Shown piece after piece: positions 47,161-56,133 of a stretch of 64,000 bases of DNA (position 1 is its first letter; every line of letters begins with the position of its first letter). The DNA comes from JADGGM01 sp027307005 (lineage in GTDB: Bacteria; Gemmatimonadota; Gemmatimonadetes; Gemmatimonadales; Gemmatimonadaceae). A program made the translations under genes and the position numbers. The stretch covers positions 1 through 64,000 of the forward strand of contig DATIEP010000059.1 in NCBI GenBank assembly GCA_035455745.1, given 5' to 3'. The notes beneath the pieces were generated by a model. The model did not search any database and was not told the DNA's origin. It saw only the letters and a list, made by a program, of their open reading frames with translations.

Positions 47161-49880
47161 CGCGTCCCCGCGCCAGGCTCGTCGGCACGCTCGCCGCGTG
47201 CGTCGTCATCCTCGGGATCGCCGGCGGCCTGGCCGCGCGCCACACGCGCGAGGTGGCGACGCAGGAACGCTGGATCGCGCATTCGTACCAGGTCAAATCC
47301 ATGGTCAACGCGCTCATCGTGCAGATGGGCGTCCTCGAGATGGATCACGCACGCCGGGCCTTCTCGGCGCGCGATACGATGCCCGAGCACCGCGCGCCGC
47401 AGGTGATCAAGATCGGCAACATTCTCCGCAGCCTCCGCGAGATCACCGCCGACAACCCATCACAGCAGGTGCGCATCATCCGCCTGGGCCGCCTGATCCG
47501 CGCACGTCACGCCCAACTGGATACCGTGGTACGCGCTGCCGTCGCGCGCGGCACGCCGAACCGCGCGCTCACGGCCGCCGATACGCCGTTGCTCGACTCG
47601 ATCAACGACATCACGACGGCGATGCGCGCCGAAGAGGATTCGCTGCTCGTCGTTCGCGTCGCGAGCAGCCGCCGCTCCGTGAACGTCGCGCTGCTGGTGC
47701 TCGTCGCGCTCACGCTCACGGGGTGCTTCGCGGTCGGCACCGCCGGCACGAGCCTCCTGCGCGAGAACCGCCGGCACCGCGCGGCGCTCGCCGCACTGGC
47801 CGAGAGCGAGGACCGATATCGATCGCTCGTCGCCGACGTGCAGGACGTGATCTTCCAGACCGATGCCGACGGCCGCTGGGTGCTCCTCAACCCCTCCTGG
47901 ACGCGCATCACCGGCCTAACGGTGAGCGAATGCCTCGGCCGCCACGCCATCGAGCACGTCCATCCGGCCGACGCCGGGACGTTGCTGCGCAGCCTCGGCG
48001 ATCTGCTCAGCCGCGCCGAACAGACGATCGCGCAGCCGTTCCGTCTGCTCGCGCGAGACGGGAGCGTCCGCTGGGTGCAGATGCACGCACGCGCCCACCA
48101 GGACGCGAATGGCCGTCTGCTCAGCATGGGCGGCACGCTGAGCGACATCACCGCGCGCATGCAGGTCGAGGAGCGCCAGCGCCGCGACGATGAACGCATG
48201 CGCCAGGTGATCGAAGACATGCCGGTGGCCGTCGCGATGTTCGACCGCGAGATGCGCTATCTCTTCGCGAGCCGCCAGTGGCGCATCAAGTACAGCTTGC
48301 ACAAGATCGAGATCGAGGGACGCTGTCACTACGATCTCGTCCAGGATGTGAGCGCCGAGGCGAAAGCCGTGCATCGACGCGCCCTCGGCGGCACCATCGT
48401 GCGCCGCGAAGAAGAGCGCGTCGTTCGCAGCGACGGCACCGAAGACTGGTTCCGCTGGGAGGTGCGCCCGTGGCTCGAGCAGGACGGCGCGGTGGGCGGC
48501 ATCATCGTCACCACCGAACGCATCACCGAGCGCAAGCGCGCGGAGCAGGAGCGTATGGCCCGCCTCGAGGAGCAGTCGACGCGCGCGCTGCTCGAAGTGA
48601 ACGAACAGCGCTACCGCACCGTCGCCGAAGCGCTGCCGCAGATCGTGTTCACCGCGCGCCCGGATGGATGCACCGATTACTTCAACCAGAACTGGTACGC
48701 CTACACCGGCCTAACGCAGCAGCAGAGCCTCGGGTGGGCGTGGCACGCCGCCGTCCATCCCGATGACGTCGATCGCGTGACCGAGCGATGGACGAAGAGC
48801 TGCAACGACGGCACCGGCTACGAAGTGGAGTACCGCTTCCGCCGCGCCAGCGACGACGTCTATCGTTGGCATTTGGGCCGCGCGGTGCCCGTGCGCGACG
48901 ACGCCGGCCGCATCGTCAAGTGGATCGGGACCTGTACCGACATCGACGACCGCAAGCGGGCCGAAAACGCGCTGCGGCAAGTGCGCGAGCAGCTCGAAGT
49001 GCTGGTCGCGGTCCGCACGAACGAGCTCTCGCGCGCCGTCACCGATCTCCAGTCCGAGATCGCCGAGCGATCGCGCATCGAGGACGCGCTGCGCATCGCC
49101 AAGGACTCGGCCGAAGCGGCCAACCGCGCCAAGAGCGACTTCCTCGCCCGCATGAGTCACGAGCTGCGCACACCGCTCAACTCGGTGATCGGCTTCTCGA
49201 ATGTGCTCATCAAGTCGAAACGCTCGACCCTGAATGCGCAGGACCGCGAGTACGTCGAGCGCATTTCGTCTAACGGAACGCACCTGCTCGGGCTCATCAA
49301 CGACCTCCTCGACCTCTCCAAGATCGAGGCCGGCCGCGGTACGCTGACCCTGTCGACGGTGGACCCGGGACAGCTCGTCGCCAGCACGCTGGCACAATTC
49401 GACGCCCAGACGCAGGGACGCGACGTCGAGCTCATCGCACACGTGCCGTCCGGCGTAGTGCCGCTCGAGACGGATGCCCAACGGCTTCGCCAGGTGCTCA
49501 TCAACCTCGTCGGCAACGCGCTCAAGTTCACCGCGCAGGGCAGCGTGAGCGTGCACGTGCGCACGGATCCAGTCAGCTCGCGCGTGACGCGCATCGATGT
49601 AATCGACACGGGCATCGGCATTCCGCCCGACCGCCAGGAAAAAATCTTCGAGGCGTTCGAGCAAGCCGACGTCGGCACCGCCCGCCGCTACGGCGGAACA
49701 GGACTCGGCCTCGCGATCTCGCGCGCACTCTGTCAGTTGATGGGCTACTCACTCGATCTGCGCAGCGAGCCCGGCTCGGGGTCCACTTTCAGCATCGTGA
49801 TGGTGAAACCGTTGAGCGCGAAAACTCCGGCAGCGTCGTCACCCGCGCTTAGCTCGTCGGCCAATACGGCACTCGTCTAG
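47157..49880 (+). CDS. Membrane PAS-sensor histidine kinase
   Basis: 907 residues from a GTG that overlaps the preceding stop. The first helix (LVGTLAACVVILGIAGGLAA) and the second (VALLVLVALTLTGCFAVG) enclose a CHASE3-like periplasmic domain. Three PAS domains follow (for example FQTDADGRWVLLNPSWTRITGL and FTARPDGCTDYFNQNWYAYT). HisKA has His668 in ARMSHELRTPLNSVIGF, and the ATP-binding domain has NLVGNALKFT, DTGIGIP and GGTGLGLAIS. It is the input of the relay formed with the three genes upstream. The signal is unknown; PAS domains suggest redox, light or small ligands. Confidence 0.92.
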   Translation: MTRPRARLVGTLAACVVILGIAGGLAARHTREVATQERWIAHSYQVKSMVNALIVQMGVLEMDHARRAFSARDTMPEHRAPQVIKIGNILRSLREITADNPSQQVRIIRLGRLIRARHAQLDTVVRAAVARGTPNRALTAADTPLLDSINDITTAMRAEEDSLLVVRVASSRRSVNVALLVLVALTLTGCFAVGTAGTSLLRENRRHRAALAALAESEDRYRSLVADVQDVIFQTDADGRWVLLNPSWTRITGLTVSECLGRHAIEHVHPADAGTLLRSLGDLLSRAEQTIAQPFRLLARDGSVRWVQMHARAHQDANGRLLSMGGTLSDITARMQVEERQRRDDERMRQVIEDMPVAVAMFDREMRYLFASRQWRIKYSLHKIEIEGRCHYDLVQDVSAEAKAVHRRALGGTIVRREEERVVRSDGTEDWFRWEVRPWLEQDGAVGGIIVTTERITERKRAEQERMARLEEQSTRALLEVNEQRYRTVAEALPQIVFTARPDGCTDYFNQNWYAYTGLTQQQSLGWAWHAAVHPDDVDRVTERWTKSCNDGTGYEVEYRFRRASDDVYRWHLGRAVPVRDDAGRIVKWIGTCTDIDDRKRAENALRQVREQLEVLVAVRTNELSRAVTDLQSEIAERSRIEDALRIAKDSAEAANRAKSDFLARMSHELRTPLNSVIGFSNVLIKSKRSTLNAQDREYVERISSNGTHLLGLINDLLDLSKIEAGRGTLTLSTVDPGQLVASTLAQFDAQTQGRDVELIAHVPSGVVPLETDAQRLRQVLINLVGNALKFTAQGSVSVHVRTDPVSSRVTRIDVIDTGIGIPPDRQEKIFEAFEQADVGTARRYGGTGLGLAISRALCQLMGYSLDLRSEPGSGSTFSIVMVKPLSAKTPAASSPALSSSANTALV

Positions 49881-49920
49881 TCGCATTTGGGGACTTGCGC
49901 GGATGAAAAAGCGGCGCGTC

Positions 49921-49949
49921 TTGCAACGCGCTAGCGGTGCGGATAGACT
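49921..49949 (+). promoter_or_regulatory. Sigma-70-type promoter for the CGNR gene
   Basis: TTGCAA (49921-49926), a 17-bp spacer and TAGACT (49944-49949) fit the vegetative promoter consensus well. It lies before the ATG at 49978 and inside a longer reading that starts at 49903, which supports the later start. Confidence 0.55.
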
Positions 49950-49977
49950 AGAGGCCCCCGCGCTCGCCATTCCCGCC

Positions 49978-50622
49978 ATGCCCAGACCTGCCCCGCACAT
50001 AGCTCACCATTTCGTCTTTCTCGGTGAGCGGCTGTGGCTGGACTTCGTCAACACGGATGATCTTCACCGAGGCGTTCGCACGGATGCGCTGCGCGATTTC
50101 GACGCGCTCTTAGGCTGGCTCGAAGCCGCGTCCGTGCTCGATGCCGAACGGGCGTCCGGCATCCGCCGGCGCGCTCAGCAGCAGCCGGCTGGCGCAACCG
50201 CGGCGCTCGCTGATGCACGGCGCGTGCGCTCCGTGCTGCGTTCACTGGCCGAGCGCGGCCTCCATGGCACCGACGTTCGACAAACCGCCGTGCGCGAGAT
50301 CAATCGTGTGTTGGGCCGGAGCGCGGGGGTGCGACGCCTCGAAAGCCGTGGCGACGGTGAATTCGTCCGCAGCTTCGTGCCTGTGGGTGACGCGTTCGCA
50401 GGGTTGATGATTCCCATCGTGGAATCCGCCGCCGATGCACTCGTGCTGGGCGAGCTGGTACGCGTGCGACGCTGCGCCGATCAACGCTGTCCGCGCGTGT
50501 TCTTCGACGGAACCAAGAACGGACGGCGCCGATGGTGTGACATGTCGTCGTGCGGAAATCGCGCCAAAGCCGCGCGGCACCGCCGCAAACTGACCGAAGA
50601 TCGGTTGGTGGTCAGCCGTTAG
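49978..50622 (+). CDS. CGNR zinc-finger regulator (ABATE domain)
   Basis: 214 residues from the ATG at 49978. A start at 49903 would place the promoter inside the gene. The N-terminal ABATE domain opens FLGERLWLDFVNT. The C-terminal zinc finger has CADQRC, WCDMSSCGNRAKAARHR, that is, the CGNR motif with flanking Cys pairs. These proteins are presumed DNA- or RNA-binding regulators. It stands alone, between the kinase operon and a terminator. Confidence 0.85.
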   Translation: MPRPAPHIAHHFVFLGERLWLDFVNTDDLHRGVRTDALRDFDALLGWLEAASVLDAERASGIRRRAQQQPAGATAALADARRVRSVLRSLAERGLHGTDVRQTAVREINRVLGRSAGVRRLESRGDGEFVRSFVPVGDAFAGLMIPIVESAADALVLGELVRVRRCADQRCPRVFFDGTKNGRRRWCDMSSCGNRAKAARHRRKLTEDRLVVSR

Positions 50623-50629
50623 AAACGAC

Positions 50630-50668
50630 GAGAGCCGGCGTCACGCGCGAAGCGGAACGCCGGCTCTC
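50630..50668. terminator. Strong bidirectional hairpin terminator
   Basis: GAGAGCCGGCGT (50630-50641) and ACGCCGGCTCTC (50657-50668) form a perfect 12-bp stem between convergent genes. TCATCGATTGTTC follows on the plus strand, and CGTCGTTTC on the minus strand, so both sides have modest T content. Confidence 0.75.
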
Positions 50669-50687
50669 ATCGATTGTTCACTCTTGG

Positions 50688-51362
50688 CTACACGCTCACG
50701 GTCTGTGGGCCGCGACCTTTGATGTAGCCCATCTCGGTTGCGTAGTCGACCAGCTTCTTCTGCAGAATGTGCCGTCCGCGGAAGAGTCGCGACTTCACCG
50801 TTCCCTCGGGGACGCCGAGTATTTCGGCGATTTCCGCGTAGCGCAATCCGTGAACATCGCTGAGCACGACGGCCGTTCGATACTCCTCGGGTAGCGCATC
50901 GATGGCCCGCGTCACCTCATCGTCCACGAACGAATCGTAGAATTTCCCCTCGGGGTCCGCTTCGCCGACGACTTCATTGCCCGACCAGCCGTCGATTTCC
51001 TCGGGCAACGGCAGCTCGCGCGACGTGACGCGCCTGCGACGGCTTACGAAGACGTGGTAGAGAATCGTGAACAGCCACGCGCGGGCGTTCGTCCCGAGCC
51101 GGTATTGCTCCCAACGCTCGAGCGCGCGCAGCACGGTCTCCGAGACGAGATCTTCAGCCTCGTCTCGCGCATGCGACAACTTGAGCGCGAAACTGAAGAG
51201 CGCGTCCAGCTGCGTGAGAACTTCCGCCTCGAACATTGCGCGCCGCTCGCGCGGATCGGTCGGGGCATTCTCTATTTCGACCACCGGTGCCGCGGCCTCG
51301 GCAGGCCGAGCGCGCAGAGGAGACAGGTCCTCGTGCGATTGGTTTCTCTCTTTTGTCATCAT
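50688..51362 (-). CDS. ECF RNA polymerase sigma factor (SigE/RpoE-like)
   Basis: 224 residues. Region 2 is recognised in FSFALKLSHARDEAEDLVSE and ARAWLFTILYHVFVSRRRR, and region 4 in YAEIAEILGVPEGTVKSRLFRGR. The Gly/Asp-rich linker GWSGNEVVGEADPEGKFYD is longer than usual. Start codon overlaps the upstream TetR stop (ATGA), so the sigma factor is made from the TetR operon. No anti-sigma gene is adjacent. Confidence 0.9.
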   Translation of the reverse strand: MMTKERNQSHEDLSPLRARPAEAAAPVVEIENAPTDPRERRAMFEAEVLTQLDALFSFALKLSHARDEAEDLVSETVLRALERWEQYRLGTNARAWLFTILYHVFVSRRRRVTSRELPLPEEIDGWSGNEVVGEADPEGKFYDSFVDDEVTRAIDALPEEYRTAVVLSDVHGLRYAEIAEILGVPEGTVKSRLFRGRHILQKKLVDYATEMGYIKGRGPQTVSV

Positions 51363-52021
51363 CGGCCACTCTCCTTCCCCACCGATTGGTCCGTGCCCCC
51401 CACCAGATCTCGGACGGCGGCGGCGTGCCGCTCATCCGCTCGAACATGGGACATCACGAAACGTCTCAGACCAGTTGCCACATCCTCGAGAACGGCGACG
51501 TCGCGCTTCACGCGCGACATGAACAGCGCTCCCTCGAGTGTGGCGACGATAAATCGCGCTAGTGCCTCCGTATCGACATCGTCTATCATCTGCGGCCGTG
51601 CTTCCCAGAACAGCGCTTGCAGCTGACCAGTCCATCGCTCGAACAACGCGTCCACGTGCTTGCGAAATCCTTCGTGCTGCTCGGCCATTTCGGTGGCCAG
51701 CGCGCCGCACGGGCTCACACCCTCGCAGCAGCCGCGCTCGGCCTGACCCTCCACGATCCAGTCGATGAATTCGTCTAACCGAGCGAGCGGCGGCAGCATC
51801 GGATCTCGCAACACCGCGAGACCGGTCTCGGCAAACACCTCGAACTGGTGCAGCAATACCGCGTAGCCGAGTTCTTCCTTCGACTTGAAGTAGTGATAGA
51901 AATGACCTTTGCCGCAGAGCCCAGCTTCGTGAATGACGTCCTCGACGGACGTCTGCTGGAATCCTTGGCGACCCATCACGGCCGTCGCGGCTTCAACGAT
52001 CTGTGTTCGGCGGTCCTTCAT
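51359..52021 (-). CDS. TetR-family transcriptional regulator
   Basis: 220 residues from the ATG at 52021. The N-terminal helix-turn-helix (RRTQIVEAATAVMGRQGFQQ, TSVEDVIHEAGLCGKGHFYH) is typical, with YHYFKSKEEL after it. The ligand domain contains a Cys-rich patch (GCCEGVSPCG) that could sense electrophiles or metals. Its promoter overlaps a GACCGATCGGTC palindrome, so it is very likely self-repressed. It is first in an operon with the ECF sigma factor. Confidence 0.9.
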   Translation of the reverse strand: MKDRRTQIVEAATAVMGRQGFQQTSVEDVIHEAGLCGKGHFYHYFKSKEELGYAVLLHQFEVFAETGLAVLRDPMLPPLARLDEFIDWIVEGQAERGCCEGVSPCGALATEMAEQHEGFRKHVDALFERWTGQLQALFWEARPQMIDDVDTEALARFIVATLEGALFMSRVKRDVAVLEDVATGLRRFVMSHVRADERHAAAVRDLVGGTDQSVGKESGR

Positions 52022-52029
52022 GGCGACGT

Positions 52030-52058
52030 ATGATAAGACCGATCGGTCCAAAAAACAA
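52030..52058 (-). promoter_or_regulatory. TetR-type operator inside the tetR/sigma promoter
   Basis: Read on the minus strand: TTGTTT (52058-52053), a 17-bp spacer and TATCAT (52035-52030). The spacer contains the perfect palindrome GACCGATCGGTC (52037-52048). The -10 box is only eight bases before the ATG, so the mRNA should have almost no leader. Repressor bound between -35 and -10 would shut off the operon. Confidence 0.7.
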
Positions 52059-52234
52059 TGGCCATGGGATCGGCTTTGTAACAGTCTATCTGACAACGCA
52101 TTAGATTATAGTTATCAAATCCAAAACCCGTCGCTGACAGTTCTCTGACGGTCACTTCTGGACCGGGCGGTCTACTTCCGCGCGGACCCGCCCGGGCTGC
52201 GTTATCTTGATCGCCACCCCGGCTTCTGGCTGAG

Positions 52235-52786
52235 ATGCCAATGGCTTCCATCACCGTCACGCGCACATACCTGGAGCTCACCGAGCCGGGCCAGTTGCGG
52301 GCCGCAGATAGCGATCCACGATTGCAGATCGCGCGCGTGGAATCGTGTCCTCCCTCCTTTTTCCGTTATCTCTACGCCGAGGTTGGGCGGAATCATTCCT
52401 GGCGAGATCGGTTGGGCTGGACCGATGCGCAGATCGTCACGTATCTGGCGACGCCGGGCGTGAGCTTGTGGGTGGCATGGCTGGGCGGCGCTCCGGCCGG
52501 ATACTTCGAGCTGCGCCGCGCCGAGTCCGGCGACACCGAGATCGTGTACTTCGGGTTGATCCCCGAGCGGACGGGACAGGGCTGGGGGAAGCAGCTGCTC
52601 ACCCGCGCGGTGCGACAGGCCTGGTCGGACGGTGCGCGCCGGGTGTGGCTGCACACGTGCACGCTGGACAGTCCGCACGCATTGCCTAACTACCGGGCGC
52701 GCGGCTTCGTGCCGTTCCGCGAAGAGCGCTACGCGGCCGAGGTCGACGACCTGCCGCCCGAGCCTAACGCAAGGCGCGCCGGCTAA
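52235..52786 (+). CDS. GNAT-family N-acetyltransferase
   Basis: 183 residues. The acetyl-CoA-binding loop is RTGQGWGKQLL (Q/RxxGxG/A), preceded by the strand EIVYFGLIPE and followed by VWLHTCTLDSPHALPNYRARGF. It transfers acetyl groups from acetyl-CoA to an amine. The closest description is the small-molecule GNAT group; no specific substrate can be named. The upstream 213 bp are AT-rich, an obvious promoter region shared with the tetR operon. Confidence 0.8.
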   Translation: MPMASITVTRTYLELTEPGQLRAADSDPRLQIARVESCPPSFFRYLYAEVGRNHSWRDRLGWTDAQIVTYLATPGVSLWVAWLGGAPAGYFELRRAESGDTEIVYFGLIPERTGQGWGKQLLTRAVRQAWSDGARRVWLHTCTLDSPHALPNYRARGFVPFREERYAAEVDDLPPEPNARRAG

Positions 52787-55398
52787 CGGCGGCGGCGGCC
52801 GCGGCGATCGTGACGCCGGTTTCGCGGCGCATCGCGGTACCGCTCCCGCCCATCGCCGGCGCGCTCTCCGGGCGACCACGGCAGGTCGAGCAGCTGCTGC
52901 AGCTCATCGAGGCTCGTGGCGCGAACTGCTCCGCGTTGTCCGCGGGTGACCACGAAGCGCACCGGCCGATCGAAGTCGGGCAGCTCCGACGCGGCCAGCG
53001 TGCGCGCCATTTTCTCAGGAAGGCGAAGCCGAATGACGCCGGTCCCGTCGTCCTCGACCTCGTACTCGACCGGCACCTCGTGTCCGCGAATCGTGGTCGA
53101 CGACGGAAGCGCCATCCATCGGGCGCGCTCCTCGGCGGACACGAAGGCCGCGGCATCGAGGCGCAGATCCGCGGCGCGAAACTCCTCCATCGAATGCACG
53201 CCGGCGAGCCTGGCCTCGTAGAAGGCGGTGAGCTCCTGCAGGCCTAACCGGGGTGTGAGGCCGCCCGAGCGCCGATAGACCTCGCGCAGCTCGTCGATCG
53301 CGTTCCGGTTCTGCCGCACGGCGTGGTGGCGCGCCTCGCCGCGAGCCAGAGCGCCCGCCAGGACGTGCCTGGCCTGCGGGGCCAGCGCATCGGGAAACGT
53401 GTCCAGCGGCTCGCGCTCGCGGCCCAACTCGAATCCGTGGTACTGCGTGCGCCGCGAGACGGCGAGCGCGGCGCGTTTGCGCTCGGGGTCGTACACGACT
53501 TCGGATTCGCCTAACAACGCGTACCGGCGGATGAGGTCGAGCGAGATCTGCGTGCCCTCGATGGCCGCGCGCGCGGTGCCCGAGCGATCCGCGAAGTAGC
53601 GAAGCGAGCCGGCCACCGCGCCCCAGGTGCCGCAGACGCTGCCCTTGGAGACGCGCGCTTCTTCGCCCTCGGCGGTCTGCTCGCCGATCACGAGCTCGAA
53701 CGGCATGATCCGCGCGACCAGATCGGCGAAGCGCGCGTACACCGCGTCGGTCGCCGGCATCATGCGCGACGGCAGCGGCAGTCCGATCGCGCGGTAGATG
53801 CTCGCCATGCCTAACGCCGCATCCTCGATGGCCTTGACCAGCGCCCCCCGCCGCTCGGCCCAGTCGTCGATTCCCTCGCTGAACAGATGCCGGGGGAGCC
53901 CGTACACCTCGCCCACGGAACCGTGACGCCGATACGCCTCGGCGTACAGGTTGTACGCCGTGAGGTGATCGCTTCCCGGCACGATCACGCCCTCGAGATC
54001 GCGCTCGTCGCGCGTCATGCGGTGCAGCGATTCGATCGACGCGGCCACGGCGATGTAGGGAATCAAATCGTCGTCCGCGTGGACGAGCAGCTCCGCCCAG
54101 GGCCGCTCCACCGGCAGCGCCTCGACCGATTTGCCGTACGACGTGAGACGTCCGTGCTCGATGATGCCGCGCCGCTCCAGCCGGGCGACGGCGGCGCGAT
54201 ACGCCGCGCGGTCTAACGGAACCGGCAGCTCGAGCTCGTCCGCGCGCACGCCCAGATCGGCGCACGTCAGCGCCACACGCTCCGAGTCGCCGGCGAGCTG
54301 AAACTCCGGCGCCGTTGGCCGCAGCGACCGAAACTCGATGTCGCGGTCGCTCAGAATGAACACGCGCCCGCCTTCGACGCGTCCGTGGACGCGCCCCGCC
54401 ATCTGCAGAATCTCGTTCGCACCCAGGTGTACGCGCGTGAGCACGTTGCGCCCGTGCTCGATGAGATTCGCGAATCGGGTGTCGTCGATCACGACCGTGT
54501 CCAGCCCGCGCACGTTGAGCGCGCTCTGCCCGGCGGCCGTCATGGCGAGCACGTACGGCTTCCGCACTTCGCCATCCAGAAAGGGCCGAATGACACGGAT
54601 CGGCTCGCCGCCGTGATAGAACGCGCTCTCGATGCGCGACGACCTCCGGTGCACCCAGTCCGCGACATCCTCGACCGCGGCCCGCGTCGGCAGAAACACG
54701 CCCACACCACGCTGCTCGCGCTGCACGAGGGTCAGGAACCGCTCGTCGAGAAACTCGAGCGGATGGCGGTTCATCACGACGACCTTCGCCGCCTTCTCGG
54801 GATCGAACGCGTGCACCTCGAGGACGGCCGCGGAGTCGAGATAGTTCGCGTAAAACGCCGGATCCACCGTCGCCGACAGCCAGATGCAGCGGCACCCGAC
54901 CCGCTTGCCTAACGCAAGGCAGAGCTCGAGCTCCGCCGACGTCTGGTGGATTTCATCCACGATCAGCGTGTCGCGCTGCAGAATGTCGCCGTCCTGAAAC
55001 CAGCGCCGAGCGATGCCGGTGGTGACGATGACGACGTTCCAGGTGGGCGTTTCCGGCGTGGCCTCTCGCTCTCGATTCACGACGCCCACGCGCAAGGCCG
55101 TGCCTAAAATGGTTTCGGCCATCGGGCGGATTGCGAGCGTCTTCCCCGTGCCCGTCCCCGCGATGATACCGAATCCCTTGCCGGCGCGCGCCAAGCCCCG
55201 AATTTCGCCGCCGTGCTCGCGCTCGAGCAGCGTCTCGAGGTGCAGTCCGATCGCGATCTCGATCGTCTCACACGCGGCGCGTGTGGGAGCGATCACGATC
55301 ACGCGGCCCGTCGCCGGTTCGGCCGCGACGAACGCAGCGTGATCGGGCGGTAGCCCGTGGTCCTGCGGCCGGCGGAATCGCGGTGAATCACTTGCCAC
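52783..55398 (-). CDS. DEAH-box (HrpA/HrpB-like) helicase
   Basis: About 871 residues from a GTG at 55398; a TTG at 55416 is the alternative start. Walker A is GTGTGKT, motif II is VDEIHQ and motif III is LSATVDP. Motifs V and VI are AMTAAGQSALNVRG and QMAGRVHGR. The domain after the RecA pair (RRGIIEHGRLTSYGKSVEAL) is the winged-helix/ratchet region of DEAH helicases. The C-terminal 350 residues lack a known domain but end in an Arg-rich tail. It probably remodels RNA, or DNA-RNA hybrids. It overlaps the 3' end of the GNAT gene by 4 bp. Confidence 0.8.
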   Translation of the reverse strand: MASDSPRFRRPQDHGLPPDHAAFVAAEPATGRVIVIAPTRAACETIEIAIGLHLETLLEREHGGEIRGLARAGKGFGIIAGTGTGKTLAIRPMAETILGTALRVGVVNREREATPETPTWNVVIVTTGIARRWFQDGDILQRDTLIVDEIHQTSAELELCLALGKRVGCRCIWLSATVDPAFYANYLDSAAVLEVHAFDPEKAAKVVVMNRHPLEFLDERFLTLVQREQRGVGVFLPTRAAVEDVADWVHRRSSRIESAFYHGGEPIRVIRPFLDGEVRKPYVLAMTAAGQSALNVRGLDTVVIDDTRFANLIEHGRNVLTRVHLGANEILQMAGRVHGRVEGGRVFILSDRDIEFRSLRPTAPEFQLAGDSERVALTCADLGVRADELELPVPLDRAAYRAAVARLERRGIIEHGRLTSYGKSVEALPVERPWAELLVHADDDLIPYIAVAASIESLHRMTRDERDLEGVIVPGSDHLTAYNLYAEAYRRHGSVGEVYGLPRHLFSEGIDDWAERRGALVKAIEDAALGMASIYRAIGLPLPSRMMPATDAVYARFADLVARIMPFELVIGEQTAEGEEARVSKGSVCGTWGAVAGSLRYFADRSGTARAAIEGTQISLDLIRRYALLGESEVVYDPERKRAALAVSRRTQYHGFELGREREPLDTFPDALAPQARHVLAGALARGEARHHAVRQNRNAIDELREVYRRSGGLTPRLGLQELTAFYEARLAGVHSMEEFRAADLRLDAAAFVSAEERARWMALPSSTTIRGHEVPVEYEVEDDGTGVIRLRLPEKMARTLAASELPDFDRPVRFVVTRGQRGAVRATSLDELQQLLDLPWSPGERAGDGRERYRDAPRNRRHDRRGRRRR

Positions 55399-55417
55399 GT
55401 GCGAAGCTTGTGGCAAG
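55391..55417 (-). promoter_or_regulatory. Inverted repeat covering the DEAH-helicase start codon
   Basis: CTTGCCAC (55391-55398) and GTGGCAAG (55410-55417) form a perfect 8-bp inverted repeat with an 11-base centre. In the mRNA this folds into a hairpin that includes both candidate start codons. It could block the ribosome or serve as an operator. Confidence 0.5.
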
Positions 55418-55439
55418 CGCGAAGCGGAGGGAAGCCGCG

Positions 55440-55931
55440 CTAGTGAATCCGGATGTGCGACATCGGCGGACCGCTCGGCTTGTGCGGCTTCGGCACTTGC
55501 CGAGGCGGCATGCGCGGCGGCGGCCGCTGCACGCGCGGACGCGGTTGATTCGTGTTCGGATCGATCGTGCGCGGCTCGTTCGCTTTTGGATCGTTCGCCT
55601 TGGGCTCGTTGCCCTGCGTCACGTTAGGAGCCGGCTCGACCGGCTTCGGCGGCTGCTCCACGAGCCGCGGCGGCTGCGCCTGTCCGCGAGGCGGGCGCAA
55701 CTCCTCGCCGAAAATGACCCGCGCGTTGGACGGACGCCGGCGAATCGCCGTCGCGCAATCCGTCGGCGCCGGCTGCCGCTCCGCGGGAACGCCGTCGATC
55801 CAGATGCGGCACATTCCCGGCGGCGGCCGGTGCGCGATCACGCTCTCATCGCCAGTTTTCCCATGCTCCGCCGTCTGCGCAGCAAGCGGCGCAGCCAGGG
55901 CGAGGAGGAGGGTCAAGGCGAAGCGGGTCAT
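55440..55931 (-). CDS. Secreted Pro-rich protein of unknown function
   Basis: 163 residues from the ATG at 55931, with GGAG seven bases upstream. The signal peptide (FALTLLLALAAPLAAQ) is followed by PPPGMCRIWIDGVPAERQPA and a second Cys, a short conserved-looking block. The rest is Pro/Asn/Arg-rich, with repeated (N/D)(E/D)PKAN units and HKPSG near the end. The CRIW block recalls small secreted proteins often annotated as hypothetical in this kind of genome. Function unknown. Confidence 0.65.
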   Translation of the reverse strand: MTRFALTLLLALAAPLAAQTAEHGKTGDESVIAHRPPPGMCRIWIDGVPAERQPAPTDCATAIRRRPSNARVIFGEELRPPRGQAQPPRLVEQPPKPVEPAPNVTQGNEPKANDPKANEPRTIDPNTNQPRPRVQRPPPRMPPRQVPKPHKPSGPPMSHIRIH

Positions 55932-56072
55932 TGTATCTCCGAACCTGCGGGTCTCACGGCACCTCGGGCCTGCAGAGGCAATGCCATGATTCCCGCGATT
56001 CTAATCTCTTGTAACAACTAGCGACACAACATCTTACGAATTGGCAGCGGCATGGTCCACGAGGCGGTGTCC

Positions 56073-56088
56073 ACATGTCCGGACATGT
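56073..56088. promoter_or_regulatory. Perfect 16-bp palindrome ACATGTCCGGACATGT
   Basis: It lies between the pfkA stop and the secreted-protein gene, 142-157 bp upstream of that gene's ATG. Flanking bases repeat the TGTCC half-site (TGTCC before, GTCC after). It is most likely a site for a dimeric regulator; the stem is too loop-poor for a terminator. Confidence 0.5.
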
Positions 56089-56133
56089 CCGTCCGACCGG
56101 CTGGACTGACCTCTGCCGCGGCACGCGCCGGTT

